64,000 bases of DNA from positions 930,001 to 994,000 of the forward strand of contig NZ_CP077800.1 in the NCBI RefSeq assembly GCF_019112525.1. Direction: 5' to 3'. Positions 25,445-34,607 of the stretch are shown in pieces (the stretch's first letter is position 1; every line of letters starts with the position of its first letter). The notes under the pieces were generated by a model. The model saw only the letters and a list, made by a program, of their open reading frames with translations. It did no database searches and had not been told where the DNA came from. This DNA comes from Modestobacter sp. L9-4. GTDB lineage: Bacteria > Actinomycetota > Actinomycetes > Mycobacteriales > Geodermatophilaceae. The translations under genes and the position numbers were made by a program.

Positions 25445-26242
25445 TCAGACCGGCGCGAGCAGCCGACCGTCCAGCGGGTCACGGCGGTGCGGCGCGGCCA
25501 GCCGGTGGCTGGTGACCCCCAGCAGCGCCAGGCTGATCACGGCCAGGACGATATAGCCGACCGTGGAGCCCGACAGGTCCCAGGCGGTGTGCAGCGCGAC
25601 GACCAGGGCGAAGGTGAGCACGAAGCGGCCCAGCGCCGCGGTGTGCCAGCGCCCGGCCGCGGCCTGCCACAGCGCGGCGGCGGCCAGCGCCGTCCAGGCC
25701 ATGTGCGCGGCGGGGCTGAGGACCCCGCGCAGGAACAGCAGGTCGTCGACGACCTCAAGGTCGCCCCGGGACTGCACCAGGACGACGAAGGCGTAGCCCA
25801 TCGTCTCCAGCACCGCGAAGCCGGCGCCGCAGGCGACGCCGAGCAGCAGGCCGTCGGCGGGGTGCCGGTTGCGGCGGACGGCCAGCAGCACCAGCGCCGG
25901 CACGATCAGCTTGGCCGCCTCCTCGATGAGGCCGACGGCGAGCATCGGCAGGGTGCCCAGCCGCTGCAGGGTGTTGTACTCGAGCACCCCGGCGGTCACG
26001 ACGCCGATCACCCCGCCCACCAGCGCGGTGAGCAGGACCGTGCCCGCACCCGCGCCGAAGACCAGCCGCCGGCCGGCGATGAAGGTGACGAAGGCGGTCG
26101 GGACGACGGCGGCGCCCAGCAGGATCAGCGAGGGCAGCAGGTTCGGGTTGCTGGTGTCGGCGATCGCCCGGCGGATGAACTCGTAGAGCGCGGCGCCGCC
26201 GACCAGCACCAGCACCCAGGACCAGCGGCGTGCGTGCCCCAT
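25445..26242 (-). CDS. PrsW-family intramembrane metalloprotease
   Basis: A 265-residue, about eight-TM protein of the PrsW/CAAX-like protease family, which cleaves membrane proteins such as anti-sigma factors. The conserved motifs are EEAAK (GLIEEAAKLIVPAL), LETMGYA, LSPAAHMAWT and LHTAWD; the glutamates and histidines are the expected metal ligands. I chose the ATG at 26242; a GTG at 26284 lies upstream. It converges on the MoxR operon and diverges from lutA. Its target is unknown. Confidence 0.85.
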   Translation of the reverse strand: MGHARRWSWVLVLVGGAALYEFIRRAIADTSNPNLLPSLILLGAAVVPTAFVTFIAGRRLVFGAGAGTVLLTALVGGVIGVVTAGVLEYNTLQRLGTLPMLAVGLIEEAAKLIVPALVLLAVRRNRHPADGLLLGVACGAGFAVLETMGYAFVVLVQSRGDLEVVDDLLFLRGVLSPAAHMAWTALAAAALWQAAAGRWHTAALGRFVLTFALVVALHTAWDLSGSTVGYIVLAVISLALLGVTSHRLAAPHRRDPLDGRLLAPV

Positions 26243-26437
26243 GGCGGGAGGACCTCTCGTCGTGTTCGGGCGGGCGCTGCTCACCCGCGGCCGCCGGCCG
26301 GGACGACGTCGTCGCGGGGGGCGCCCCAGCCTCCGTCATCCCGCCGGTCGCGGCCACCGCAGCAGGTCCCGCCCGCGCCGGCGCCGCGGGTAGCGTGCCC
26401 GGCGGGTGGTCGCCGTCACACCGCCCGGGGAGGCGCC

Positions 26438-27202
26438 ATGAAGGTCTCGCTCTTCGCCACCTGCCTGGTGGACACCCTGACGCCGTCGGTCGGGACGGCC
26501 ACCGGCCGGCTGCTGCAGCGGCTCGGCCAGGACGTCGTCGTCCCGCCCACGCAGGCCTGCTGCGGGCAGGTGCACGTCAACACCGGGTACCGGCGCGAGG
26601 CGCTGGGCATCGTCGCCAACCACGTGCGGGCCTTCGCCGGTGCCGAGGTGATCGTCGCGCCGTCCGGCTCGTGCGTGGCCTCGGTCCACCACCAGCAGGC
26701 CGCGGTCGCCCGGCGGGCCGGGGACGAGGCGCTGGCGCAGGCCGCGGAGGAGCTCGCCGGGCGCACGTACGAGCTGTCGCAGTTCCTGGTCGACGTCCTC
26801 GGGGTGACCGACGTCGGGGCGTACTACCCGCACCGGGTCACCCACCACCCGAGCTGCCACTCGCTGCGGCTGCTGGGGGTCGGTGACCGGCCGTTGCGGC
26901 TGCTGCGGGCGGTGCGCGGCCTGGAGCTGGTGGAGCTGCCCGGCGCCGAGCAGTGCTGCGGCTTCGGCGGCACCTTCGCGGTGAAGAACGCCGACACCTC
27001 CACCGCGATGCTCACCGACAAGATGGCGGCCGTGCTGTCCACGCACGCCGAGGTGTGCACCGCCGGCGACGCGTCCTGCCTGATGCACATCGGCGGCGGG
27101 CTGTCCCGGCTGCGCGCCGGCACCCGCACCGTCCACCTGGCCGAGATCCTGGCCGCGACGGAGCAGGACCAGGCACTGGTGACCGGGACGGTGACCGCGT
27201 GA
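26438..27202 (+). CDS. lutA: LutA-like (Fe-S)-binding L-lactate oxidation subunit
   Basis: A 254-residue CCG-domain protein (LutA/YkgE type), part of the LutABC iron-sulfur complex that oxidises L-lactate to pyruvate. The two cysteine-rich CCG motifs are QACCGQVHVNTGY and EQCCGFGGTFAVK, with single cysteines at PSGSC and HHPSC between. The ATG at 26438 has GGGGAGG upstream. It overlaps lutB by 4 bp. No lactate permease or LutR regulator is adjacent. Confidence 0.92.
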   Translation: MKVSLFATCLVDTLTPSVGTATGRLLQRLGQDVVVPPTQACCGQVHVNTGYRREALGIVANHVRAFAGAEVIVAPSGSCVASVHHQQAAVARRAGDEALAQAAEELAGRTYELSQFLVDVLGVTDVGAYYPHRVTHHPSCHSLRLLGVGDRPLRLLRAVRGLELVELPGAEQCCGFGGTFAVKNADTSTAMLTDKMAAVLSTHAEVCTAGDASCLMHIGGGLSRLRAGTRTVHLAEILAATEQDQALVTGTVTA

Positions 27203-28659
27203 CCGCCGTGTTCCTCGGCCTGCCCACGGCCCCCCGGGGCGTCGGGCACCTGCGTGGCACCGAGTCCTTCCCGGACGCCGCCCGGCACGAGCTGCGCAAC
27301 GGCCAGCTGCGGGCCAACCTCGGCCACGCGACGGCGACCATCCGCGGCAAGCGGGCCGGGGTGGTCGCCGAGGTGCCCGACTGGGAGCAGCTGCGGGTCG
27401 CCGGCAAGGCGATCAAGGCCGCGACCATGGCGCGGCTCGACGAGCACCTCGTCGAGCTGGAGCGCCAGGTGACCGCGCGCGGGGGCACCGTGCACTGGGC
27501 CCGCGACGCGCACGAGGCCAACGCGATCGTCACCGCCCTGGTGCAGGCCACCGGCAGCACCGAGGTGGTCAAGGTCAAGTCGATGGCCACCCAGGAGATC
27601 GGGCTCAACGAGGCGCTGGAGGCCGTGGGCCTGGACGTGTTCGAGACCGACCTGGCCGAGCTGATCGTGCAGCTGGCCGAGGACTCCCCCAGCCACATCC
27701 TGGTGCCGGCGATCCACAAGAACCGCGCCGAGATCCGGGAGGTCTTCGCCCGCACGATCCCCGGCGTGGACCCCGACCTGACCGACGACCCCCGCCAGCT
27801 GGCCATGGCGGCGCGCACCCACCTGCGCGAGCGGTTCCTGCGCGCCCGGGTCGCCGTCAGCGGGGCCAACTTCGCCGTCGCCGAGACCGGCACGCTGTCG
27901 GTGGTGGAGAGCGAGGGCAACGGCCGGATGTGCCTGACCCTCCCGCAGACGCTGATCACCGTGATGGGCATCGAGAAGGTGGTGCCCACCTGGACCGACC
28001 TCGAGGTGTTCCTGCAGCTGCTCCCCCGCTCCTCCACCGGCGAGCGGATGAACCCCTACACCTCGACCTGGGCCGGGGTCACCCCCGGCGACGGCCCGCA
28101 GGAGTTCCACCTGGTGCTGCTGGACAACGGCCGGACGGCGGTGCTGGCCGACGAGGTGGGCCGCGAGGCGCTGCACTGCATCCGCTGCTCGGCCTGCCTG
28201 AACGTCTGCCCGGTGTACGAGCGGACCGGCGGGCACGCCTACGGCTCGGTCTACCCCGGCCCGATCGGGGCCGTCCTGTCCCCGATGCTCACCGGCGTCG
28301 AGGACAACGCCTCGCTGCCGTTCGCCTCCTCGCTCTGCGGCGCCTGCTACGAGGTCTGCCCGGTGGCGATCGACATCCCCTCGATCCTGGTGCACCTGCG
28401 CGCCGAGCACGTCGAGGCGCAGGAGCGCCCGACCGCCGAGGCGCTCGCCTTCCGCGGTCTGGCCCGGGTGATGTCGCATCCCCGGCTGTGGCACCTGGCC
28501 CAGCGCGGCGCCCGGCTGGGCCGGCTCCTCGCACGCGGGAGGCCGACGCTGCCCAACGCCTTCCCGGGACCACTCTCGGGCTGGACCCGCAGCCGCGACC
28601 TGCCCACCCCGCCGGCGCGGACGTTCGTGCAGCAGTGGACCGAGGAGCACGGCCGATGA
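27199..28659 (+). CDS. lutB: LutB-like iron-sulfur L-lactate oxidation subunit
   Basis: A 486-residue LutB/YkgF protein. Residues ~70-300 form the LUD domain (AVSGANFAVAETGTL; GIEKVVPTWTDLEVF). The ferredoxin-like part follows with two clusters, C327-C330-C333-C337 (CIRCSACLNVC) and C380-C383-C387 (CGACYEVCP), the latter needing one more ligand. The C-terminal DUF3390-like helical tail ends FVQQWTEEHG. GTG at 27199 overlaps the lutA stop. It is separated from lutC by 70 bp that hold a perfect hairpin. Confidence 0.93.
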   Translation: MTAVFLGLPTAPRGVGHLRGTESFPDAARHELRNGQLRANLGHATATIRGKRAGVVAEVPDWEQLRVAGKAIKAATMARLDEHLVELERQVTARGGTVHWARDAHEANAIVTALVQATGSTEVVKVKSMATQEIGLNEALEAVGLDVFETDLAELIVQLAEDSPSHILVPAIHKNRAEIREVFARTIPGVDPDLTDDPRQLAMAARTHLRERFLRARVAVSGANFAVAETGTLSVVESEGNGRMCLTLPQTLITVMGIEKVVPTWTDLEVFLQLLPRSSTGERMNPYTSTWAGVTPGDGPQEFHLVLLDNGRTAVLADEVGREALHCIRCSACLNVCPVYERTGGHAYGSVYPGPIGAVLSPMLTGVEDNASLPFASSLCGACYEVCPVAIDIPSILVHLRAEHVEAQERPTAEALAFRGLARVMSHPRLWHLAQRGARLGRLLARGRPTLPNAFPGPLSGWTRSRDLPTPPARTFVQQWTEEHGR

Positions 28660-28670
28660 CCCACTCCGCG

Positions 28671-28715
28671 GACGCTCGTGCTCTGCTGCCGCACCGGCAG
28701 CAGAGCACGAGCGTC
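28671..28715. repeat. Perfect 20-bp inverted repeat between lutB and lutC
   Basis: Left arm 28671-28690 (GACGCTCGTGCTCTGCTGCC) and right arm 28696-28715 are exact reverse complements around the 5-base loop GCACC. It starts 12 bp after the lutB stop and ends 14 bp before the lutC GTG, without covering the lutC Shine-Dalgarno (AGGAG at 28719-28723). No U-tract follows. It could be a terminator or attenuator, an RNA-processing site, or a copy of a dispersed palindromic element. Confidence 0.9.
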
Positions 28716-28729
28716 GCCAGGAGCACCCG

Positions 28730-29359
28730 GTGAACGCCCGCGACGAGGTGCTGGCCCGGATCCGGACGGCGCTCGGCGAGACCCGCGCCCCGGTGCCGCA
28801 GGTGGTTCGCACCTACCGGCGGGCCGGGACCGCCCCCGCGGACGCCGCCCTGCTCGACCTGCTGGTCGACCGGGTCACCGACTACCGCGCCGACGTGCTG
28901 CGCTGCGCCCCGGACGAGATCGGCGCGACCGTGCGCGCCGCACTGGACCGCGGCCTGGGTGCCGGCTGGGCGGCGGCGGGCGTCGTCGTCGCGCCCGGCC
29001 TGGACGCCGCCTGGCGGCCCGAGGGCTGCGACGTGGACGACGACCGGCCCGCGGTGCAGCTGGCCGAGCGGGCCGCCGCCGTCACCGCGGTCGCGGTGGC
29101 GATCGCCGAGACCGGCACGCTGGTGCTCGACGGCTCCCCTGCCTGCGGGCGGCGGGCGCTGTCGCTGCTGCCCGACTGCCTGGTGTGCGTGGTGACCGTC
29201 GACCAGGTGGTCGCCGGGGTGCCCGAGGGCATCGCCGCCCTCGACCCGGTCCGGCCGCTGACGATGATCAGCGGCCCGTCGGCGACCAGTGACATCGAGC
29301 TGCAGCGGGTCGAGGGCGTGCACGGCCCGCGGCAGCTGTTCGTCGTCCTGGCCGGCTGA
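28730..29359 (+). CDS. lutC: LutC-like L-lactate oxidation subunit
   Basis: A 209-residue LUD-domain protein (LutC/YkgG type), the third member of the lactate oxidation complex. Typical strands are VAIAETGTLVLDGSP, then LLPDCLVCVVTVDQVVAGVPE, and TMISGPSATSDIELQRVEGVHGP near the end. GTG at 28730 has AGGAG six bases upstream. It is last in lutABC but is split from lutB by a 20-bp hairpin, so its expression may be set separately. Confidence 0.92.
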   Translation: MNARDEVLARIRTALGETRAPVPQVVRTYRRAGTAPADAALLDLLVDRVTDYRADVLRCAPDEIGATVRAALDRGLGAGWAAAGVVVAPGLDAAWRPEGCDVDDDRPAVQLAERAAAVTAVAVAIAETGTLVLDGSPACGRRALSLLPDCLVCVVTVDQVVAGVPEGIAALDPVRPLTMISGPSATSDIELQRVEGVHGPRQLFVVLAG

Positions 29360-29395
29360 CCGGCCGTACGCCCCGCCGGCTGACAGTCGGGATGA

Positions 29396-29433
29396 CCGGC
29401 GTCGCGGTGGCTCTCCGGCCACCGCGACGCCGG
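29396..29433. terminator. Bidirectional terminator hairpin
   Basis: CCGGCGTCGCGGTGGC (29396-29411) pairs perfectly with 29418-29433, giving 16 bp with a 6-base loop, between convergent lutC and the GH81 gene. No U-tract. Confidence 0.8.
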
Positions 29434-29448
29434 CCCCCTCCTGCCAGG

Positions 29449-32400
29449 TCAGCCGCCGGTGACCGGCGACCAGACCCCGAGCTCCCACAGCGAGTAGCCG
29501 TACCCCGTTGCCCGGGTCAGCCCCTGCACCCGTACGTAGCGCGCGGACGCCGAGACGTCGTAGGCCGTCTCACCGACCGAGCCGGTGCGGTCGGGCCCGA
29601 CCTGCTGCCAGGGCGCGTCGACGCTGTCACGCACCTGGATGCGGAAGGTCGCGGCGTGCGCGGCCTCCCAGTCGGTGGTGACCCGCGAGATGGGCGTGAC
29701 CTGGCCCAGGTCGACCTGCACCCACTCGTCGTCATTGCCCCAGGCGCTGGACCAGCGGGTGGTGTGCCGGCCGTCGACCGCAGCGGCCAGCGGCGTCCCC
29801 TCCCACTCCACGGACGACGCGGTCACCTCCCGGCCGAGCGCCACGTCGCGCAGCGCCGGGGCCGGGGTCGGGGTCGGAGCCGGGGCGGCGGCCTGCGGGC
29901 GGACGCCGACCGTCGCGGTCCCGGCGACGCCGCCGACCGTGGCGGTGACCGTCGCCGCGCCCGACGCCGACGCGGTGAACCGGCCGGTGCCCTCGACCTG
30001 GCCGGTGGTGGCCGTCCAGGTCACCGGGGTGCCCGCCGTCAGCGGGCCACCGTTGCCGGCGGCGTCGAAGGCGTACGCGGTGAGCTGGGTGGTCACCCCG
30101 GCGAGCACGGTGCTCACCGGCGGGGTGACCAGCACGGTGGCCGGGGTGACCGCCGCCGCGCTGGGCGTGCCGTAGACCTCGACGCCGTAGGCCGAGTAGC
30201 CGTACTGCGTCAGCCGGGTCAGCCCGGTGATCCGGACGTACCGGCCGGTGGCGGCCACGACCAGGTCGTCGTCGCCGGCGTCGGTCTTGGTCACCGTCTG
30301 CACGGCGGCCGCGCCGCCGTCCGGGTCGTTCGAGACCGACAGCTGGTAGGTGCGCGCCGCGGCCCCCTCCCAGTCGACGTGCACCCGGCGGACGTCGTGC
30401 TCGGCGCCCAGGTCGATCTGCAGCCACTGGGCGTCGCTGCCGTGCACGGACTCCCAGCGGGTGTCGCTGCGGCCGTCCACGGCGAGGGCCGCGGTGTTGC
30501 CGCCGAGGGAGCTGCTGGCGGTGACGGCCTTGCCGCGCGCGACGTCGGCCAGCGGTGCGACCACGGCCACGACCGCGGAGCCGGTGGCCCCGTTCGCCGC
30601 GGTCGCCGTCACGTACCCGGCGCCGGTGCCGGCTGCGGTGAACCGGCCGCCGGCGACCGTGCCCGGCGCGGTCGTCGTCCAGGTGAGGTCCCCGGCCGCG
30701 ACCGGGTCGCCGTACTGGTCCCGGCCGGTGGCGGTGAGCTCCAGCGACTGTCCGCTGACCACCTGCTGCCAGCCGGGGGTGACGGTCAGCGTGGTGAGCA
30801 CCGGCGCCGGCGCGACCCGCAGGGTGTAGGCCTGGGTGACCCCGCCGCTGGTGGCGGTGACGGTCACCGGGTCGGCCTCGGTGGTGGCGGTGAGGACCCC
30901 GGCCGGGCTGATGGTGCCGCCGCCGGAGACCGCCCACCGGACGCCGTCCAGGGCGACGGTGGCGCCGTACTGGTCGACACCGGTCGCGGTGAAGGCGACG
31001 GTGCTGCCGGGCTGGACGGTGCGGACCGCACCCGGGGTGGTCACGTCGACGTGGTCGAGCGCGGCGTCCAGGTGGTGCCGCACGGTGCTGTGTGCCGGCA
31101 CCCGGATGGTGCCGATCGTCCGTGCGGCCGCGCCGGTGCCCTCGTAGACCGGGTAGGCCTGCTCGGTGCCGGTGGGGTTGGTGACCACGTAGGTCCAGGT
31201 GCCGTCCTCGGCCCGGTAGACCTGGCTCAGCGGCGCGCCGGTGTGCCGGTCGAGGGTCTCGGTGCCGGTGCCCAGGTTCGACATCGCGTTCCAGTAGACG
31301 ATCCCGGCCATCGACTGCGACGTCGCCACCGGGTCCTGGGCCTGCCACAGCGCGTCGCTGATGTCGACGTACTGGGCGGGGTCGGCCTGGGCGAGGTAGC
31401 CCAGCAGCACGTTGCCCAGCGCGTCACCGATCCGGCTGTAGACAGCCGCGGCCTGCGCGGTGTCCTCGCCGGGGGTGTAGTCGCCGGCGTCGTAGGCGTA
31501 CAGCGCCCTCGCCACCGCGGGGTCGGCCACGTAGCCGGTCGACAGCCGCTGGAAGACCGGCCAGGCCGGCCCCCACGTCCGCGGGTCGGCGTCCGGCTTG
31601 TCCGCCGGCGGGGCGATCGGGGTCAGGGCGGCGGGCAGCGCGGCCGGCGTCCACACGTCGGCCGGGAAGGCAAGCGTGCCGTCGGCGGCCACCGTCACCA
31701 GCAGCCGACCGTCGACGACCAGCGGGTTGTCCGGCGTCATCGCCGTCACATATGCCGGGTTGTGCAGGTACGCCGTCCGGACGGCGTCCTGCAGGCTCCC
31801 GATCGCGGCGTTGCGGTCGAGGGTGATCTTCGTGTCGCCGTAGGTGCCGACGCCGTACCAGCTCTTGGCCGCCGCCTGGAGCTTGCCGGCGACGTCGCCG
31901 GGCACCCCGGCGGCGAGCGCGGCCGGACGCAGCGCGAACAGGTCGGTCAGCCGCGAGCGGGAGAACGCGGGGTCCCAACCGAGGTAGTTGAACCACGGGG
32001 CGGTCGGCATCCACTGGATGCCGTAGGTCCAGGCCGGGTCGCCGGAGAAGTAGTTGGCGAAGGTCGGGCCGCTGTCGAAGACGATGCCGGCGGTGGTGTG
32101 GGTGAAGGCCGCCGGGTAGGTCGAGGGCCCCTGCGGGTGGCTGGCGGCGGGGCTGCCGACGGCGTCGAGCCAGTACTGCCGCACCGAGGCGCGCTCGGTG
32201 ACGTAGCCCATCGCCCCCTCGGCCTGCATGTCGGCGTTGCCGAGCACGCTGCCCAGCAGGTAGAGCCCGGCCCACGACTGGACCGCCTCGGAGCTGGACT
32301 CCTGGTTGTTGCCGCCGGGTGAGCTGAAGCCGCCGGCGTAGGAGTGGCCCTCGAAGGTGTCGAAGGTGCGCTGGTAGGGGAAGTCGTCGTCGTCGCGGTC

Positions 32401-34449
32401 CCAGTTGGCGTACTGCTTGGCCACCAGGGTCGCCATGTCGCCGTACTGGTCGGTGAACGTCGGGTCGGTCAGCCCGAGCAGCGCGGTGGCCAGGGTGAAG
32501 TAGCCGTAGTGGAAGTGGTTGTCGGTGAACTGGTACGAGCCGTAGGAGTCACCGAAGCCGATGAGCGCCTTCCAGGTGTCGTACCGGGCGAAGTAGTGCT
32601 CCTTCTCCCCCGGCGTGTACGTGTACCAGTCGGTCAGCGCGGTGCGCAGCGTCGACTGCAGCTTCGTGAAGGCCTCGGTGTCGCCGATCTGCTGGGCGAT
32701 GAGCATGTACTCGGCGTACTGCTGCAGGTCCTTGCCGCCCCAGTAGGTGTCGCCGCCGTAGGTGGTGCGCTCGGCGTACTCGTCGACGTAGCGCTTCATC
32801 CGCGCCGGGTCGTACTCCGGTGCGGTCGGCAGCGCGGCCAGCGGGCTGATGCCGCTGAACGGGTAGGTCACCGTCCACGGCCGGTCGCCGACGGTCGTCT
32901 TCATCGGCCCGCGCGGGGTGGCGTAGCCGAACGCGGCGAACTGCAGGTCGGTCGTCGTCTCCACGTAGTGGTGCGGCAGCCAGCCCTGCACGGTGGCGGT
33001 GCTGGTGCCCTCGAGGGCATCGGCCTGCGTCGTCCAGGTCTCGGTGACCGTGCCGGCGGCCTGGTCGTAGACCGAGTCCATCGAGACGTCGCGCGGGACG
33101 GCGAAGGCGGTCCGGTGCAGGTCGTCGAGCGTCGCACCGGTGGCCGGGACGGCGCTGACGACGAGGTGGGCGACGGGGGTCTCGGCGGTGAGGACGTCGC
33201 CGGCGCGGGAGAAGGTGGTGCCCACGGGCACGTGGACGCCGTAGGTGCGGCCGCCCTGCGTGACGGCGAACCGGTCGGTAGTGACCGGGAAGGTGATCGG
33301 CGTCCCGGTCGAGGTGGTGACCACCGCACCCGGGGCGAGGGTGAGCCGCGGGGCCATGTCGGTGTACTCGAACCACGTGTAGGGCATGCCGCGCGAGGCG
33401 GTCACGTCGACGTGCTGGCTACCGCCGGTCTGGGTCATCCGCCAGCTGACGTTCTGGTCGCCCCAGCGCAGCGCCTTGGCGCTGTCGGCCCGGAACGCGG
33501 GGTCGAAACGGGTGTCCAGGCCCGTGGCCTGGTCGGTGAGCACGACCTGGTCCAGCAGCACGTGCGCCCACCCGGCACCCAGGGTGTCGACCACCCGGAC
33601 CTGCGCCTGCCGGCCGGTGTACGCCGACAGGTCCCAGGTCACCCAGCGCAGCGTCTCGGAGTCCTGGCCCGTGGCCGACTGCACGACCCGGCCGTCGACG
33701 ACGAGCTGCACCTCCTCCGTGCCCGGGTGGTTGCCACCGCCCACCATGAGGCCGGCGAACGCGTGGTCCACGGTGAAGGCAGGCGAGGTGAGCGTGCCGG
33801 TGGCGCCGTCGCCGCGGGCGTCGGTGAAGGAGTTGGCCAGGCCGGTGCCGAGGAAGCCCGCGACCGCGCTCTGGCCCCGGCTGGTGCCGGGCGAGGGCAG
33901 CGTGCCGAAGGCGTCGCCGGTGGTGGTCCAGCCGCGCGCGCCGGTCGCGGAGTCGAAGTCGGCGAGGACGACGTCGCCGGGGGCCGGCTGCGGGGTGACG
34001 GTGCCGCCGACGACGAGCGGCTGCTCGAGCTTCATCGCGGTGCCGTCGGCGTTCCACTGCGTCGGGTAGGTGACCTTCGTGCCGGTCTGGCTGTTGGAGA
34101 CGACCAGCGGGTCGGCCCACAGGTCACCGGAGTACCGGCTCACGACGAGGTCGGTCCACCAGGCGTTGGTCGGGACCGGCTCGCCGTCCTGGCTGGAGTC
34201 GATGAACAGCTGCTGGTCGACGGTGGCCGACACGGTCGGCGTGTGGCCGGCGTCCAGGGAGGCCGGGGGCGCGGCGGCGTAGGAGCCGCTGCCGACGGCG
34301 ACGACCGACGGGTCGCCGGGGGCGGCCTGCGCGGCGGGCGCGGCCAGCACGAGCGGGACAGCGCCCAGCGCGGTGGCCGCGGCGAGCGCTCCGGCGAGCC
34401 GCGGGAGGCTCCGGGAGGGCCGCCGGCGTGAGGGGGTGGCGCTCAGCAC
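29449..34449 (-). CDS. Secreted GH81 endo-beta-1,3-glucanase, multimodular
   Basis: A 1,666-residue secreted enzyme. A signal peptide ends near AAQAA (about residue 43). The GH81 region runs from about 85 (TNAWWTDLV), is interrupted by a beta-rich insert at ~155-310 that looks like a carbohydrate-binding module, and continues to ~1090. Candidate catalytic residues are D643 in DNHFHYGYF and E717/E721 in the NNQESSSEAV segment; the E-to-E spacing of four is as known for GH81. Next are Ig-like segments (~1110-1300), a discoidin-like domain (~1310-1440), another Ig-like segment and a terminal discoidin-like domain (~1540-1666). It should hydrolyse fungal or plant beta-1,3-glucan outside the cell. 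GTG start at 34449. Confidence 0.9.
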   Translation of the reverse strand: MLSATPSRRRPSRSLPRLAGALAAATALGAVPLVLAAPAAQAAPGDPSVVAVGSGSYAAAPPASLDAGHTPTVSATVDQQLFIDSSQDGEPVPTNAWWTDLVVSRYSGDLWADPLVVSNSQTGTKVTYPTQWNADGTAMKLEQPLVVGGTVTPQPAPGDVVLADFDSATGARGWTTTGDAFGTLPSPGTSRGQSAVAGFLGTGLANSFTDARGDGATGTLTSPAFTVDHAFAGLMVGGGNHPGTEEVQLVVDGRVVQSATGQDSETLRWVTWDLSAYTGRQAQVRVVDTLGAGWAHVLLDQVVLTDQATGLDTRFDPAFRADSAKALRWGDQNVSWRMTQTGGSQHVDVTASRGMPYTWFEYTDMAPRLTLAPGAVVTTSTGTPITFPVTTDRFAVTQGGRTYGVHVPVGTTFSRAGDVLTAETPVAHLVVSAVPATGATLDDLHRTAFAVPRDVSMDSVYDQAAGTVTETWTTQADALEGTSTATVQGWLPHHYVETTTDLQFAAFGYATPRGPMKTTVGDRPWTVTYPFSGISPLAALPTAPEYDPARMKRYVDEYAERTTYGGDTYWGGKDLQQYAEYMLIAQQIGDTEAFTKLQSTLRTALTDWYTYTPGEKEHYFARYDTWKALIGFGDSYGSYQFTDNHFHYGYFTLATALLGLTDPTFTDQYGDMATLVAKQYANWDRDDDDFPYQRTFDTFEGHSYAGGFSSPGGNNQESSSEAVQSWAGLYLLGSVLGNADMQAEGAMGYVTERASVRQYWLDAVGSPAASHPQGPSTYPAAFTHTTAGIVFDSGPTFANYFSGDPAWTYGIQWMPTAPWFNYLGWDPAFSRSRLTDLFALRPAALAAGVPGDVAGKLQAAAKSWYGVGTYGDTKITLDRNAAIGSLQDAVRTAYLHNPAYVTAMTPDNPLVVDGRLLVTVAADGTLAFPADVWTPAALPAALTPIAPPADKPDADPRTWGPAWPVFQRLSTGYVADPAVARALYAYDAGDYTPGEDTAQAAAVYSRIGDALGNVLLGYLAQADPAQYVDISDALWQAQDPVATSQSMAGIVYWNAMSNLGTGTETLDRHTGAPLSQVYRAEDGTWTYVVTNPTGTEQAYPVYEGTGAAARTIGTIRVPAHSTVRHHLDAALDHVDVTTPGAVRTVQPGSTVAFTATGVDQYGATVALDGVRWAVSGGGTISPAGVLTATTEADPVTVTATSGGVTQAYTLRVAPAPVLTTLTVTPGWQQVVSGQSLELTATGRDQYGDPVAAGDLTWTTTAPGTVAGGRFTAAGTGAGYVTATAANGATGSAVVAVVAPLADVARGKAVTASSSLGGNTAALAVDGRSDTRWESVHGSDAQWLQIDLGAEHDVRRVHVDWEGAAARTYQLSVSNDPDGGAAAVQTVTKTDAGDDDLVVAATGRYVRITGLTRLTQYGYSAYGVEVYGTPSAAAVTPATVLVTPPVSTVLAGVTTQLTAYAFDAAGNGGPLTAGTPVTWTATTGQVEGTGRFTASASGAATVTATVGGVAGTATVGVRPQAAAPAPTPTPAPALRDVALGREVTASSVEWEGTPLAAAVDGRHTTRWSSAWGNDDEWVQVDLGQVTPISRVTTDWEAAHAATFRIQVRDSVDAPWQQVGPDRTGSVGETAYDVSASARYVRVQGLTRATGYGYSLWELGVWSPVTGG

Positions 34450-34607
34450 GGATGGACAGGAGAGTCAGCGGAAGTCACGGCGCGTGACCCTACGCACGCT
34501 GTGTGTCACCAATGTTGCCGGGGGCAGCCCGCTAGGCGAACAGCAGGTGCCCTCGTCCGGCCGCCGTCCCGGCCCGCCGGACAGCCGCCCGGTGCGCCGC
34601 GGGCACG

